In this document: positions 9,237 to 17,543 of the stretch, piece after piece
How positions within the stretch are numbered: the stretch's first letter is position 1
Layout of the letters: every line of letters begins with the position of its first letter
NCBI RefSeq assembly: GCF_001941825.1
Contig: NZ_CP019038.1
Span: 3,038,001 to 3,102,000, forward strand
Direction of reading: 5' to 3'
Source: Massilia putida
Lineage (GTDB): Bacteria; Pseudomonadota; Gammaproteobacteria; Burkholderiales; Burkholderiaceae_D
Length of the DNA: 64,000 nt
Position numbers and translations under genes: made by a program
The notes under the pieces: model-generated
Database searches by the model: none
Told to the model about the DNA's origin: nothing
What the model saw: the letters and a program-made list of their open reading frames with translations, nothing else

Positions 9237-10100
9237 TCAACTCCCGGATTCTTCGTAGGTGACGGCGCGGGCCAACGCGACCAGCGCCTGTTCCAGCACC
9301 AGCCCGACCACGCCGATGACGACGATGGCGATGATGATGTGGGGGACGTTCAGGTTGTTCCACTCGTCCCAGACCCAGAAGCCGATGCCCACGCCTCCGG
9401 TCAGCATTTCGGCGGCGACGATCACCAGCCAGGCCGTGCCGATCGCCAGGCGCACACCGGTCAGCATATAGGGCAGGACCGAGGGCAGCAGGATCGTCGT
9501 GAAGATCTTCCACTCCGACAGGTTGAGCACGCGCGCCACGTTCATGTAGTCCTGCGGCACGCGCTGCACGCCGACGGCCGTGTTGATGATCATCGGCCAG
9601 ATCGAGCAGATGAAGATGGCCCAGATGGCGGCCGGATTGGCGGCCTTGAACACCAGGAGCCCGATCGGCAGCCAGGCCAGCGGCGAGACCGGGCGCAGCA
9701 GGCTGACGATGGGATTGCACATGCCGGCCAGGAAGCGCGAGCGCCCGATCAGGAAGCCGAGCGGGATGCCCGCTAGCGCGGCCAGGCCGAAGCCCAGCGC
9801 CACCCGCTTGAGCGACGCCAGGATGTTCCAGCCGATGCCCTGGTCGTTCGGCCCGTTGCTGTAGAACGGGTCGGCGAACAGCTTGACGGCCGCATCCCAC
9901 GTCACAAAGGGCGATGGGAAGTTGCCGTTGCTGGCCGAGACGAGCTGCCACACCAGCACCAGCAGCCCCAGGCCCAGCAGCGGCGGCAGCAGCGCCAGCA
10001 ACACGGCGCGGCCATTCGGCGCGCGCAGCGCCAGGGCGCGCCAGCCGGGCGCCGCCGGCTTGGCGCGCGCGCCGGATGTCGAATCCACGATTGCGTTCAT
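9237..10100 (-). CDS. nrtB: Nitrate-type ABC transporter permease
   Basis: Inner-membrane permease of 287 residues with about six hydrophobic segments, the first near residues 36-56 (LLALLPPLLGLGLLVLVWQL). The BPD-type loop is seen in AGIPLGFLIGRSRFL and LPSVLPYMLTGVRLAIGTAW, and the nitrate-family part in VSLLRPVSPLAWLPIGLLVF. The start is the ATG at 10100. It lies 31 bp from the binding-protein gene and 2 bp from the ATPase, so the three form one operon. Confidence 0.9.
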   Translation of the reverse strand: MNAIVDSTSGARAKPAAPGWRALALRAPNGRAVLLALLPPLLGLGLLVLVWQLVSASNGNFPSPFVTWDAAVKLFADPFYSNGPNDQGIGWNILASLKRVALGFGLAALAGIPLGFLIGRSRFLAGMCNPIVSLLRPVSPLAWLPIGLLVFKAANPAAIWAIFICSIWPMIINTAVGVQRVPQDYMNVARVLNLSEWKIFTTILLPSVLPYMLTGVRLAIGTAWLVIVAAEMLTGGVGIGFWVWDEWNNLNVPHIIIAIVVIGVVGLVLEQALVALARAVTYEESGS

Positions 10101-10131
10101 GATGTCCTCACTATGGTCGATGGATGCACGA

Positions 10132-11358
10132 TCACGCCTTGATCTTGAACGCGGCGGCATAGCCGGCCGGATTCTTCCCGTCCCACACGGTGCCGTCGAT
10201 GAGCTTTGCGGAACGCATGGGCGACTTCGGCACCTCGGCCTTGGCCATGGCGGCCGCTTCCCGGTACAGGCCGACCTGGTTGACGCTCGAGGCCACGGCC
10301 AGGTAGTCGGGATCGGACTTCAGCAGGCCCCAGCGGCGGTGCTGGGTCATGAACCACATGCCGTCCGACAGGTAGGGGAAATTGACCGTGCCGTCGTTGT
10401 AGAACTTCATGTAGTTCGGATCGTCCCAGGTCTTGCCCAGGCCGTTCTGGTAGCGGCCCAGGATGCGCTGGTTGATCACGTCCACCGAGGTGTTGACGTA
10501 CGATTTGTCGGCGATCGTCTCGGCCATTTTCACCTTGTTGGACATGCTCGCGTCGATCCACCGGCTCGCCTCCAGCACCGCGGCCACGAGGGCGCGCGCC
10601 GTGTTCGGATACTTCCTGACCCACTCGAGCGAGGTGCCGAGGGTCTTTTCCGGATGGTCCTTCCAGATCTCCTGGGTCGTCGCGGCGGTGATGCCGACGC
10701 CGTCGGCGATGGCGCGGTGGTTCCACGGCTCGCCCACGCAGAAGCCGTCCATATTCCCGACCCGCATGTTCGCCACCATCTGCGGCGGCGGCACGGTGAT
10801 CACCTTCGCATCCCTCATCGGATTGATCCCGTAGCTGGCCAGCCAGTAGTACAGCCACATCGCATGGGTGCCGGTCGGGAAGGTCTGCGCGAAGCTGTAG
10901 TCGCGCTTGTCCGTGCTCATCACCTTGGCCAACGACGGGCCGTCCACCGCATGGGCGTCGGCCAGCTTCTTCGACAGGGTGATGGCCTGGCCGTTGTGGT
11001 TCAGGTTCATCAGCACCGCCATGTCCTTCTTCGGGCCGCCGATGCCCATCTGTACGCCGTAGATGAGGCCATACAGCACATGGGCGGCATCCAGTTCGCC
11101 GTTGACCAGCTTGTCGCGCACACTGGCCCAGGACGATTCCTTGCTGGGCACGATCTTGATGCCGTACTTCTTGTCGAAGCCCAGCACCGACGCCATCACC
11201 ACGGAAGCGCAGTCGGTCAGGGGGATGAAGCCGACCTTGACTTCCGTTTTCTCGGGTTTGTCGGAACCGGCGGCGAAGACCCCGCCGGAGACGAGTCCGG
11301 TGAGCGAGGCCGTGGCGGCCAGCAGGCGGCGGCGGGTCTGATTGGTTGTATCGGTCAT
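10132..11358 (-). CDS. nrtA: Nitrate-type ABC transporter substrate-binding protein (NrtA/NasF-like), Tat signal
   Basis: Periplasmic binding protein of 408 residues. The N-terminus TRRRLLAATASLTGLVSGG is a twin-arginine leader, usual for NrtA-type proteins. The mature part shows VGFIPLTDCASVVMA, HVLYGLIYGVQMGIGG, FPTGTHAMWLYYWLA and VGEPWNHRAI, all typical of nitrate/nitrite or bicarbonate binding members. No nitrate reductase gene accompanies it. The ATG at 11358 is directly before the Tat motif; a longer reading frame upstream would lack a signal. A sigma-54 promoter lies about 90 bp upstream, which favours nitrogen control. Confidence 0.9.
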   Translation of the reverse strand: MTDTTNQTRRRLLAATASLTGLVSGGVFAAGSDKPEKTEVKVGFIPLTDCASVVMASVLGFDKKYGIKIVPSKESSWASVRDKLVNGELDAAHVLYGLIYGVQMGIGGPKKDMAVLMNLNHNGQAITLSKKLADAHAVDGPSLAKVMSTDKRDYSFAQTFPTGTHAMWLYYWLASYGINPMRDAKVITVPPPQMVANMRVGNMDGFCVGEPWNHRAIADGVGITAATTQEIWKDHPEKTLGTSLEWVRKYPNTARALVAAVLEASRWIDASMSNKVKMAETIADKSYVNTSVDVINQRILGRYQNGLGKTWDDPNYMKFYNDGTVNFPYLSDGMWFMTQHRRWGLLKSDPDYLAVASSVNQVGLYREAAAMAKAEVPKSPMRSAKLIDGTVWDGKNPAGYAAAFKIKA

Positions 11359-11445
11359 GTTGGTCCTTGTAGACGGCAAACGAAAGAAAGAGACAACGTC
11401 GGCGGCGGGCGGAGTGGCCGGCTCCGGCGCCCTCGCAGTCAATAC

Positions 11446-11462
11446 AGCAAGTGCCGTGCCAA
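11446..11462 (-). promoter_or_regulatory. Sigma-54 (-24/-12) promoter of the nrt operon
   Basis: Minus strand reads TTGGCACGGCACTTGCT, matching the RpoN consensus TGGCACG-N4-TTGCW without a mismatch. The predicted start is near 11434, giving a leader of about 75 nt before nrtA. Confidence 0.8.
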
Positions 11463-11481
11463 CACTCGAAACATCGCGCCG

Positions 11482-11496
11482 GCACCGTGGTTGTGC
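11482..11496. promoter_or_regulatory. NtrC-like dyad upstream of nrt promoter
   Basis: GCACCGTGGTTGTGC has the GCAC-N7-GTGC architecture of NtrC sites, with one mismatch to the GCACC...GGTGC form. It is only about 20-35 bp upstream of the -24 element, closer than usual enhancer positions, so its role is tentative. Confidence 0.45.
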
Positions 11497-11691
11497 CGAC
11501 GCACCAACAAAAACGGGGACGCACACCGATTGCGTGCGGCCGTGCAGGCCGGCGTGCCAGAGCACGGCGCACGCGCGTCCGGAACCGTGCAGCGTGCGTC
11601 GGCGTGGCGCATGGGCCTGTCATATCGTTGTCATCTGATCAAGATAGAGTGCGCCCGGTTTACATCACAACATCACAACGGACCCACGATC

Positions 11692-13788
11692 TTGAAACGC
11701 AACCACGTACTGCTCGCGGCCCTTGCCGCCGCCGGCCTGACAGGCTGCGGCGAGCCGTCCACGCCCGCCAACGTCATCCCCGAAGGCACGACCGTCACCC
11801 TCGCCCTGCTCGAGACCACCGACATCCACTCGAACGTCCTCGGCTACAACTATTACTCGCTCGCCGACGATGCCACGCTGGGCCTCGACCGCACGTCCAC
11901 GCTGATCCAGCAGGCGCGCGCCGAGACGCCGAACAATCTGCTGTTCGACGACGGCGACGTCATCCAGGGCACCTTGCTGGCCGACCTGCAGGCCGTCACC
12001 TCGCCCGTGAAATGTTCGGACACGCTCGCCGTGCACAAGGCGATGAACGCGCTGAAGTACGACGCGGGCGGCCTGGGCAACCACGAATTCAACTACGGCC
12101 TGCCGTTCCTCAGCCAGGTCACGAACACCGACTTCGGCATCCCGGGCGTGACGAAACCGGCCGGCACGTGCGGCGGGCCGAACTTCCCGCTCGTGCTGTC
12201 GAACGTGACGGCAGTCGCCACGGGTAAAACGATCTACGAACCGTACCGCATCCTCGCGCGCAACTTCACGGCGACGAAGCCGAACGGCGAGACGATGCCG
12301 GTCACCGTCAATGTGGGCGTGATGAGCTTCGTGCCGCCGCAGATCCTCGACTGGGACCAGAAGAACCTGGCCGGCAAGGTGGCCGTCGGCGGCGCCGTCG
12401 AAGCGGCGAAACAGTATGTGCCGGAGATGCGCGGCAAAGGCGCGGACCTCGTCGTCGCGCTGTCGCACGGTGGCTTGGACACGAGCACGTACAGCCCGAA
12501 GATGGAAAACCAGAGCTATCACCTGAGCACGACCGGCATCGATGCCCTCTTGATCGGCCACTCGCACCTCATCTTCCCGAAGGGGAAAGAAACGGGTGCG
12601 CCCGCGCTGGATCCGTCGTTCGCCGCGATTCCCGCCTCGGCCAAGGTCGATGCGGTGGGCGGCTTCGTCAACGGCGTGCCGACCGTGATGGCGCAGAGCT
12701 GGGGACGGCGTCTCGGCGTCGTCAAGATGACGCTCGCCTACCAGGGCGGAAAATGGATCGTGCAGCCGGCGAAGACGACCGTCGAATCGCGCGGCTACAA
12801 ATACAAGGACGGCACCACCCCCGTGACCGCCGACCCGGCCATCGCCGCTGCCGTGCAGACGGAACACCAGGCCACGATCGCCTATGCGAAGCAGCCGCTG
12901 GGCGTGTCGACGGACTTCGAGATGTCCTCGTACTTCGCGCTCGCGGGCGACGTATCGGCCATCCAGCTCGTGAACCAGGCGCAGATCGATTACGTGAAGA
13001 ACGCCATCGCGACGAGCACGGACGCCACCCTCTCGAGCTACAAGACCATCCCCGTGATCTCGTGCAGCGCGCCGTTCAAGGCGGGCCGCAACGGGCCGTC
13101 CGACTTCACGGACGTGGCCCCTGGCGCGACGCCCGCGGCGCCGATCGGCCTGCAGGTCCGCAATCCGGGCGACCTTTACCTGTACAGCAACAACAACCTG
13201 CAGGCCGTGAAGATCAAGGGATCGGACCTCAAGAACTGGCTGGAGACGGCCGCGAAACAGTTCGCGCGGATCGATCCGGCGGTCACAAGCGAGCAGGACC
13301 TCGTCCCGTCGTACGGCACGATCTATAACTACGACGTGTTCTACGCCGAGAACAACGCGCTGCAGTACCAGGTCGACGTCACGAAGCCGGTCGGCAGCCG
13401 CGTCGTCAACCTGACGTACCAGGGCAAGCCGGTGGCGGACACGGACGACTTCATCGTGGCCACCAACGACTACCGCGCCGGCGGCGGCGGCAACTTCCCC
13501 GGCATCGACGGCAGCAAGACGATCATCAAGTCGCCGGACGCGAACCAGGCCGTCGTCAGCAATTACCTGCAGAAGATCGGCGCGGCGAGCGGCAAAGTCA
13601 CCCTGGCGGCGAACGGCGGCGCGAAGAGCTGGAGCTTCGTGAAGACCGCGACCGCCGGCCCCGTGATCCTGCGCTCGGCCCCAGGCCATCTCGCGCTGGC
13701 GAAGGCGGCGGGCCTCTCCGCCGTCACGGCCGAGGGCGGGCTGGACGCGAGCGGCTTCGCCAAGTACGCGATCGACCTGTCGAAGTAA
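11692..13788 (+). CDS. Lipoprotein bifunctional 2',3'-cyclic-nucleotide 2'-phosphodiesterase/3'- or 5'-nucleotidase
   Basis: Metallophosphatase-type nucleotidase, probably anchored in the periplasm and salvaging nucleotides and phosphate. The TTG start at 11692 gives 698 residues with a lipoprotein signal (LLAALAAAGLTGCGEPS, lipobox LTGC). Metal-ligand motifs are TTDIHSN, DDGDVIQG, GNHEFNYG, SHGGLDT and GHSHLIFP. The C-terminal nucleotidase domain includes KIKGSDLKNWLE and VATNDYRAGGGGNFPG. No ATG fits: the first in-frame ATG downstream lies within the catalytic domain, and upstream in-frame sequence runs through the nrt control region. The next gene starts 6 bp after the stop. Confidence 0.85.
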   Translation: MKRNHVLLAALAAAGLTGCGEPSTPANVIPEGTTVTLALLETTDIHSNVLGYNYYSLADDATLGLDRTSTLIQQARAETPNNLLFDDGDVIQGTLLADLQAVTSPVKCSDTLAVHKAMNALKYDAGGLGNHEFNYGLPFLSQVTNTDFGIPGVTKPAGTCGGPNFPLVLSNVTAVATGKTIYEPYRILARNFTATKPNGETMPVTVNVGVMSFVPPQILDWDQKNLAGKVAVGGAVEAAKQYVPEMRGKGADLVVALSHGGLDTSTYSPKMENQSYHLSTTGIDALLIGHSHLIFPKGKETGAPALDPSFAAIPASAKVDAVGGFVNGVPTVMAQSWGRRLGVVKMTLAYQGGKWIVQPAKTTVESRGYKYKDGTTPVTADPAIAAAVQTEHQATIAYAKQPLGVSTDFEMSSYFALAGDVSAIQLVNQAQIDYVKNAIATSTDATLSSYKTIPVISCSAPFKAGRNGPSDFTDVAPGATPAAPIGLQVRNPGDLYLYSNNNLQAVKIKGSDLKNWLETAAKQFARIDPAVTSEQDLVPSYGTIYNYDVFYAENNALQYQVDVTKPVGSRVVNLTYQGKPVADTDDFIVATNDYRAGGGGNFPGIDGSKTIIKSPDANQAVVSNYLQKIGAASGKVTLAANGGAKSWSFVKTATAGPVILRSAPGHLALAKAAGLSAVTAEGGLDASGFAKYAIDLSK

Positions 13789-13794
13789 GCCGGC

Positions 13795-14505
13795 ATGCGT
13801 ATCCGTATCACTCAAGCGCTGCTGCTCGTCCTCCTCGCCGGCTGCGCACGCGCCCCGCTGCCGGCCGAGATCGAGGCCGTCGCCATGGACGCGTCCCAGC
13901 GCGGCGACGCGGCCGCCGAGCAGCGCCTGCGGGCCTGGGCCGACGACGGCCTGGCGGTGGCCGAGCGCGAACTCGCCCTGCTCTACCAGAAGCGTCATCG
14001 CGAGGACCAGGCGCGCGCCCTGTTCCTGCGCGCGGCGCGCCAGGGCGATACGGAAAGCGCATGGCAGCTGGGCGAGCTGGAACGCGAGCACACGCAGGAC
14101 AGCGGCGCGAACGCGCGCGCCGCGCGATGGTACCGCCAGGCGGCGCAGCAGGGTCACGCCAAGGCCGCGCTGGGGCTCGCGCTGCTGCTCAAGAACGGCG
14201 ACGGCGTCCCGGTCGACAAGGCCGCCGCCGCGCACTGGCTGGCCGTGGCCGCGCAGGCGGGCGATGCGCATGCGATGTTCCTGCTGTCGAACGCGTATGC
14301 GGACGGCGACGGCGTGGCGCCTGACCCGCGCCGCGCGCGCGACCTGCTGGAGCGCGCCGCGGACCGCGAGTACCCGGCCGCGATCCAGGAGCTGGCCCTC
14401 GTCAAGCAGACGGGCGACGACCTCACGCCCAAGGACGCCGCCGAGGCGGAGCAGTTGCTGAAAGAAGGTGCCGAACACAGGCGCAGCAACGCAAGCCGCT
14501 TCTGA
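13795..14505 (+). CDS. Sel1-repeat lipoprotein
   Basis: The 236-residue protein starts with a lipoprotein signal (ITQALLLVLLAGCARAPL). It then has several degenerate TPR/Sel1 repeats of about 36 residues with the A-x-x-W/Y-x-x-x-A pattern (ARWYRQAAQQGHAKAALGLA; AAHWLAVAAQAGDAHAMFLL; ARDLLERAADREYPAAIQEL). Sel1 proteins are usually protein-interaction scaffolds; no partner is evident. The 6-bp spacing suggests co-transcription with the upstream nucleotidase lipoprotein. Confidence 0.85.
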   Translation: MRIRITQALLLVLLAGCARAPLPAEIEAVAMDASQRGDAAAEQRLRAWADDGLAVAERELALLYQKRHREDQARALFLRAARQGDTESAWQLGELEREHTQDSGANARAARWYRQAAQQGHAKAALGLALLLKNGDGVPVDKAAAAHWLAVAAQAGDAHAMFLLSNAYADGDGVAPDPRRARDLLERAADREYPAAIQELALVKQTGDDLTPKDAAEAEQLLKEGAEHRRSNASRF

Positions 14506-14571
14506 AACGCGGCCGTTCCAGACACTGTTCTGGTGAACTTGTTAGCTTGACATCGATCCTACCGTGTGACC

Positions 14572-14591
14572 GCCATTCTCCAAAGAATGGC
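14572..14591. repeat. Hairpin between Sel1 and EEP genes
   Basis: GCCATTCT and AGAATGGC form a perfect 8-bp stem with a CCAA loop. No T-run follows on either strand, so it is not a canonical terminator. Confidence 0.4.
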
Positions 14592-14625
14592 AAACTCTGG
14601 CAGTTGAGTTTTACGGAGGTATCGA

Positions 14626-15471
14626 ATGCGCGTGGTTAGCTGGAATATTCATTGGGGCTGTGGGAGGGACGGGCGCATCCGCATCCACGCAATCATCGAT
14701 GTGCTGCGCAAGCTGAATCCCGACGTGATCTGCCTGCAGGAAGTGGCGGCCAACCATCCCGAACTGGAGGGCAGCGCCAGCGCGAGCCAGTTCAAGCAGC
14801 TCGCCGGCGCCTTCGGTGGCTACCACATGATCGAGCACGCACCGAGCGAAATCTATCGCAACAATCTGCCTCGGCAGTTCGGCAATATCCTGTTGTCCAA
14901 ATTCCGCATCACCCAGGCGCAGCGCCACATGCTGCCGTGGCCCGTCGATCCGGAACACCCGGCCGGCATGCCGCGCGGGATGATCGAGACCGTGCTGGAA
15001 GCGCCCGGCGGCAAGCTGCGCCTGCTGACGACCCACCTCGAATATTACTCGCCGGTACAGCGCGGGGCGCAGGTGCGCCGCATCCGCGAACTGCACGAGG
15101 AGGCCTGCGCCAGGGCCGCCGTCTACCAGCCCGAGCCCGATCTCGAGCCGCCGTTCCAGCTCGGTTTCCGGCCCGGCACGGCCATCTACTGCGGCGACTT
15201 CAATTTCGGACCGGACTCGGAAGACTACCGGGCCATGCTGGCGCCCGCGCCGGCCGGCTCGCTGGCCTTGCTGGATGCCTGGCGGGTGCGCCACGGCGAC
15301 ATGGCGCGCGCACCGACGGCCGGCCTGCACGGCTTCAAGTGGCCGGAAAAGCCCGACTGCTACGATTATTTTTTCGTCACCGAGGACTTGGCCGGACGCG
15401 TCGCCGACGTCTCCGTGCAGTCCGAGACGTCGGCCTCGGACCACCAGCCCATCGTGCTCGACCTGAGCTGA
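14626..15471 (+). CDS. Endonuclease/exonuclease/phosphatase family protein (first copy)
   Basis: Protein of 281 residues with the DNase I-like fold: VSWNIHWGCG at the start, the catalytic Glu in DVICLQEVAANHPE, GDFNFGPDSEDYR in the middle and SETSASDHQPIVLDLS at the end. Substrate (nucleic acid, lipid or sugar phosphate) cannot be told. No signal peptide, so probably cytosolic. A GGAGG ribosome site precedes the ATG at 14626. A second, divergent member lies at 17544. Confidence 0.85.
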   Translation: MRVVSWNIHWGCGRDGRIRIHAIIDVLRKLNPDVICLQEVAANHPELEGSASASQFKQLAGAFGGYHMIEHAPSEIYRNNLPRQFGNILLSKFRITQAQRHMLPWPVDPEHPAGMPRGMIETVLEAPGGKLRLLTTHLEYYSPVQRGAQVRRIRELHEEACARAAVYQPEPDLEPPFQLGFRPGTAIYCGDFNFGPDSEDYRAMLAPAPAGSLALLDAWRVRHGDMARAPTAGLHGFKWPEKPDCYDYFFVTEDLAGRVADVSVQSETSASDHQPIVLDLS

Positions 15472-15482
15472 ACCGGCGGCCT

Positions 15483-16163
15483 TTACGCGGCCGGTTCCTC
15501 GTCCTGCTCGAGTTCCTCGTCCTGCTGCGCGATCTGGCGCAGCGCCTGCTCGAACACCTCGGGCGGCTGGCCACCCGAGATCAGGTGGCGCTGGTTGATC
15601 ACGATGGCGGGCACCGAGCGGATGCCGGCACGCTGCCAGTAGTACTCGAGCTGGCGCACCTCGTCGGCGTACGCGTTCGATTCCAGCACCTGGCGCGCGG
15701 CCTCCACGTCGAGGCCGACCTCGCCCGCCGCGCGCAGCAGCACGTCGTGCGCGCCCGGGTTGTCGCCTTGCGTGAAATACACCTCGAACAGCTTTTCCTT
15801 CAGTGCCTGCTGGCGGCCCTGGCCTTCCGCCCAGTGCAGCAGGCGGTGCGCGTCGAAGGTGTTGTAGATGCGGCCGCGCTTGCTCATATCGAACGTGAAG
15901 CCGACGGCCTCGCCGCGTTGGCGGATCATCTCGCGCGATTGTTCCTGCTGGGCCGGCGTTGAGCCGTATTTCTCGGTGATGTGCTCGAAGATATCCTGGC
16001 CCTCGGGCCCCATGCCGGGGTTCAGCTCGAAGGGCTGGAAGTGCATGTCGACCGTAATTTCATCGGACACCCGGTCCAGCGCCTGCTCGAGCGATTTCAG
16101 ACCGATCGCACACCACGGGCACGACACATCCGACACGAAATCGATTCTCATCTGCTTATTCAC
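15483..16163 (-). CDS. DsbA-family oxidoreductase, FrnE-like
   Basis: Thioredoxin-fold protein of 226 residues with active site SCPWC near residues 14-18 and the FrnE pattern FEPFELNPGM-like (HFQPFELNPGMGPEG), then FDAHRLLHWAEGQG and the cis-Pro region GIRSVPAIVINQR. There is no signal peptide, so it is a cytosolic DsbA-like protein, as is normal for FrnE. The start is a GTG at 16163 with GGAAGG ten bases upstream; an ATG at 16151 is the alternative. The tail is Glu-rich. Confidence 0.88.
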   Translation of the reverse strand: MNKQMRIDFVSDVSCPWCAIGLKSLEQALDRVSDEITVDMHFQPFELNPGMGPEGQDIFEHITEKYGSTPAQQEQSREMIRQRGEAVGFTFDMSKRGRIYNTFDAHRLLHWAEGQGRQQALKEKLFEVYFTQGDNPGAHDVLLRAAGEVGLDVEAARQVLESNAYADEVRQLEYYWQRAGIRSVPAIVINQRHLISGGQPPEVFEQALRQIAQQDEELEQDEEPAA

Positions 16164-16264
16164 GTTTCACCGCCTTCCAATTGTTTTCACTAACGCCGAT
16201 GGCATATGGTGACACATCGAACGAAAGGGAGCAGCGCGCCAAACAAATTCGGCAAATCGACAAT

Positions 16265-16281
16265 CCGGGGTCAGACCCCGG
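16265..16281. repeat. CCGGGGTC-A-GACCCCGG palindrome (copy 1)
   Basis: Perfect 8-bp stem with a single-base loop, flanked on one side by TTTT. It lies 3' of plsY on the minus strand. The same palindrome occurs at 37345 and 37410. Confidence 0.7.
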
Positions 16282-16288
16282 TTTTGGG

Positions 16289-16930
16289 CTATTTCTTTCG
16301 AGGCGCTGCTTTGGCCGCTGCGGCCGCCTTGGACTTGCTGCCGATCCGGGATTCCTTGCCGGCCAGGAGATTGCTGATGTTGCTGCTATGGCGGTACAGC
16401 AGCAGCAGGCTCATCGCGATAACGGCGAACAGTTTTTCGTCGGCGCCGAACAAAAGGCCGTAGTAGAACGGCGCGAAGATCGCGGCCACCAGCGCGGCCA
16501 GCGACGAGTAGCGGAACGCGTAGGCGACGACGAGCCACGTCACCAACGTCGCCAGGCCGAGCCAGACGTTCAGGCCCAGCAGCACACCCAGCGCGGTCGC
16601 CACGCCCTTGCCGCCGACGAAGCGGAAGAACACGGGCCACAGGTGGCCCAGGAAGACCGCGATGGCCACGAGAGCCACGCCGCCATCCTCGACGCCGAAC
16701 CGCTCGCCGAAATGGATCGCGAGCCACACGGCCAGCCAGCCCTTGGCGCAGTCGCCGACGAGGGTCGCGATGGCCGCCTTCTTGCTGCCCGAACGCAGGA
16801 CGTTGGTGGCGCCCGGGTTCTTCGACCCGTAGGTGCGTGGATCGGCCAGGCCGAACAGGCGGCTCGCCACGACGGCGAAGGAAATCGAGCCGATCAGGTA
16901 GGCTGCGATGGTGAACAGAATTGTGTACAT
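16289..16930 (-). CDS. plsY: Glycerol-3-phosphate acyltransferase PlsY
   Basis: Inner-membrane enzyme that acylates glycerol 3-phosphate from acyl-phosphate, the first step of phospholipid synthesis. The 213 residues show the three PlsY motifs: [11 protein letters not shown] with [34 protein letters not shown], and the last membrane part [19 protein letters not shown]. About five membrane segments. The C-terminus is Lys/Ala-rich. The start is the ATG at 16930, where the membrane segment begins; upstream in-frame sequence is not PlsY-like. Confidence 0.95.
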   Translation of the reverse strand: MYTILFTIAAYLIGSISFAVVASRLFGLADPRTYGSKNPGATNVLRSGSKKAAIATLVGDCAKGWLAVWLAIHFGERFGVEDGGVALVAIAVFLGHLWPVFFRFVGGKGVATALGVLLGLNVWLGLATLVTWLVVAYAFRYSSLAALVAAIFAPFYYGLLFGADEKLFAVIAMSLLLLYRHSSNISNLLAGKESRIGSKSKAAAAAKAAPRKK

Positions 16931-17013
16931 GAGTCTCTTTTCTTCATCCCCGGCCAGGAATCTGGCGCGCGTGAAATATACACCATCGGCCGAGGCCGGC
17001 GATAGTCGGGCGA

Positions 17014-17505
17014 TCAGTCCGCCAGCGCGCAGTGCACGGGCCGGGCTTTCAGTACGTCGACGAGCACGCCGGGCGCGATACCGACGAGGAAGCCGCGCCG
17101 TCCGCCATTGATATAGATCTTGTCCAGCTGCAGGATGCTTTCCTCGACATAGACCGGCATCGCCTTGCGCACGCCGAACGGCGACGTGCCGCCGACCAGG
17201 TAGCCGGAATGGCGCTGGGCGACGTCCGGCTTGCACGGTTCGACGGATTTGCAAGGAATCACGCGCGCCAGGTTCTTCGTCGAGACCTTGCAGTCGCCAT
17301 GCATCAGCACGATCAACGGCTTGGCCGCCTCGTCCTGCATCACGAGGGTTTTCACGACGGCGTGTTCCTCCACGCCCAGTTCGCGCGCCGACACGGCCGT
17401 GCCGCCATGCTCCTCGTACTCGTAAGGGTGCTCCGAGAACGCGACCCCATGCTTGCGCAGGAACTGTGTTGCCGGGGTTTCGGAGATATGCTCTTTCTTG
17501 GCCAT
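17014..17505 (-). CDS. ybaK: Cys-tRNA(Pro)/Cys-tRNA(Cys) deacylase YbaK
   Basis: Hydrolyses Cys wrongly loaded on tRNA(Pro), working with ProRS in trans. The 163 residues begin with [16 protein letters not shown] and include [32 protein letters not shown], here seen in two blocks, plus the substrate loop [14 protein letters not shown]. It is on the same strand as plsY with an 83-bp gap. It is divergent from the second EEP gene, 38 bp away. Confidence 0.9.
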   Translation of the reverse strand: MAKKEHISETPATQFLRKHGVAFSEHPYEYEEHGGTAVSARELGVEEHAVVKTLVMQDEAAKPLIVLMHGDCKVSTKNLARVIPCKSVEPCKPDVAQRHSGYLVGGTSPFGVRKAMPVYVEESILQLDKIYINGGRRGFLVGIAPGVLVDVLKARPVHCALAD

Positions 17506-17543
17506 GCGTGTTACGCTAAATGCAAACGGAGGAGTTGCTTATT

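Larger units (their letters stand above)
11359..11691. other. Regulatory gap between nrtA and the nucleotidase gene
   Basis: No coding sequence supported. The half nearest nrtA holds a sigma-54 promoter (11446-11462) and an NtrC-like dyad (11482-11496) for the minus-strand transporter. The remainder has several GTGC/GCAC inverted pairs near 11535-11575 that could be further activator sites. No clear promoter for the plus-strand gene at 11692 was found. Confidence 0.6.

Noticed and set aside
11665..14478. A 937-codon minus-strand frame opposite the nucleotidase and Sel1 genes
   Set aside because: Same artefact; the plus-strand proteins have clear motifs and signals.
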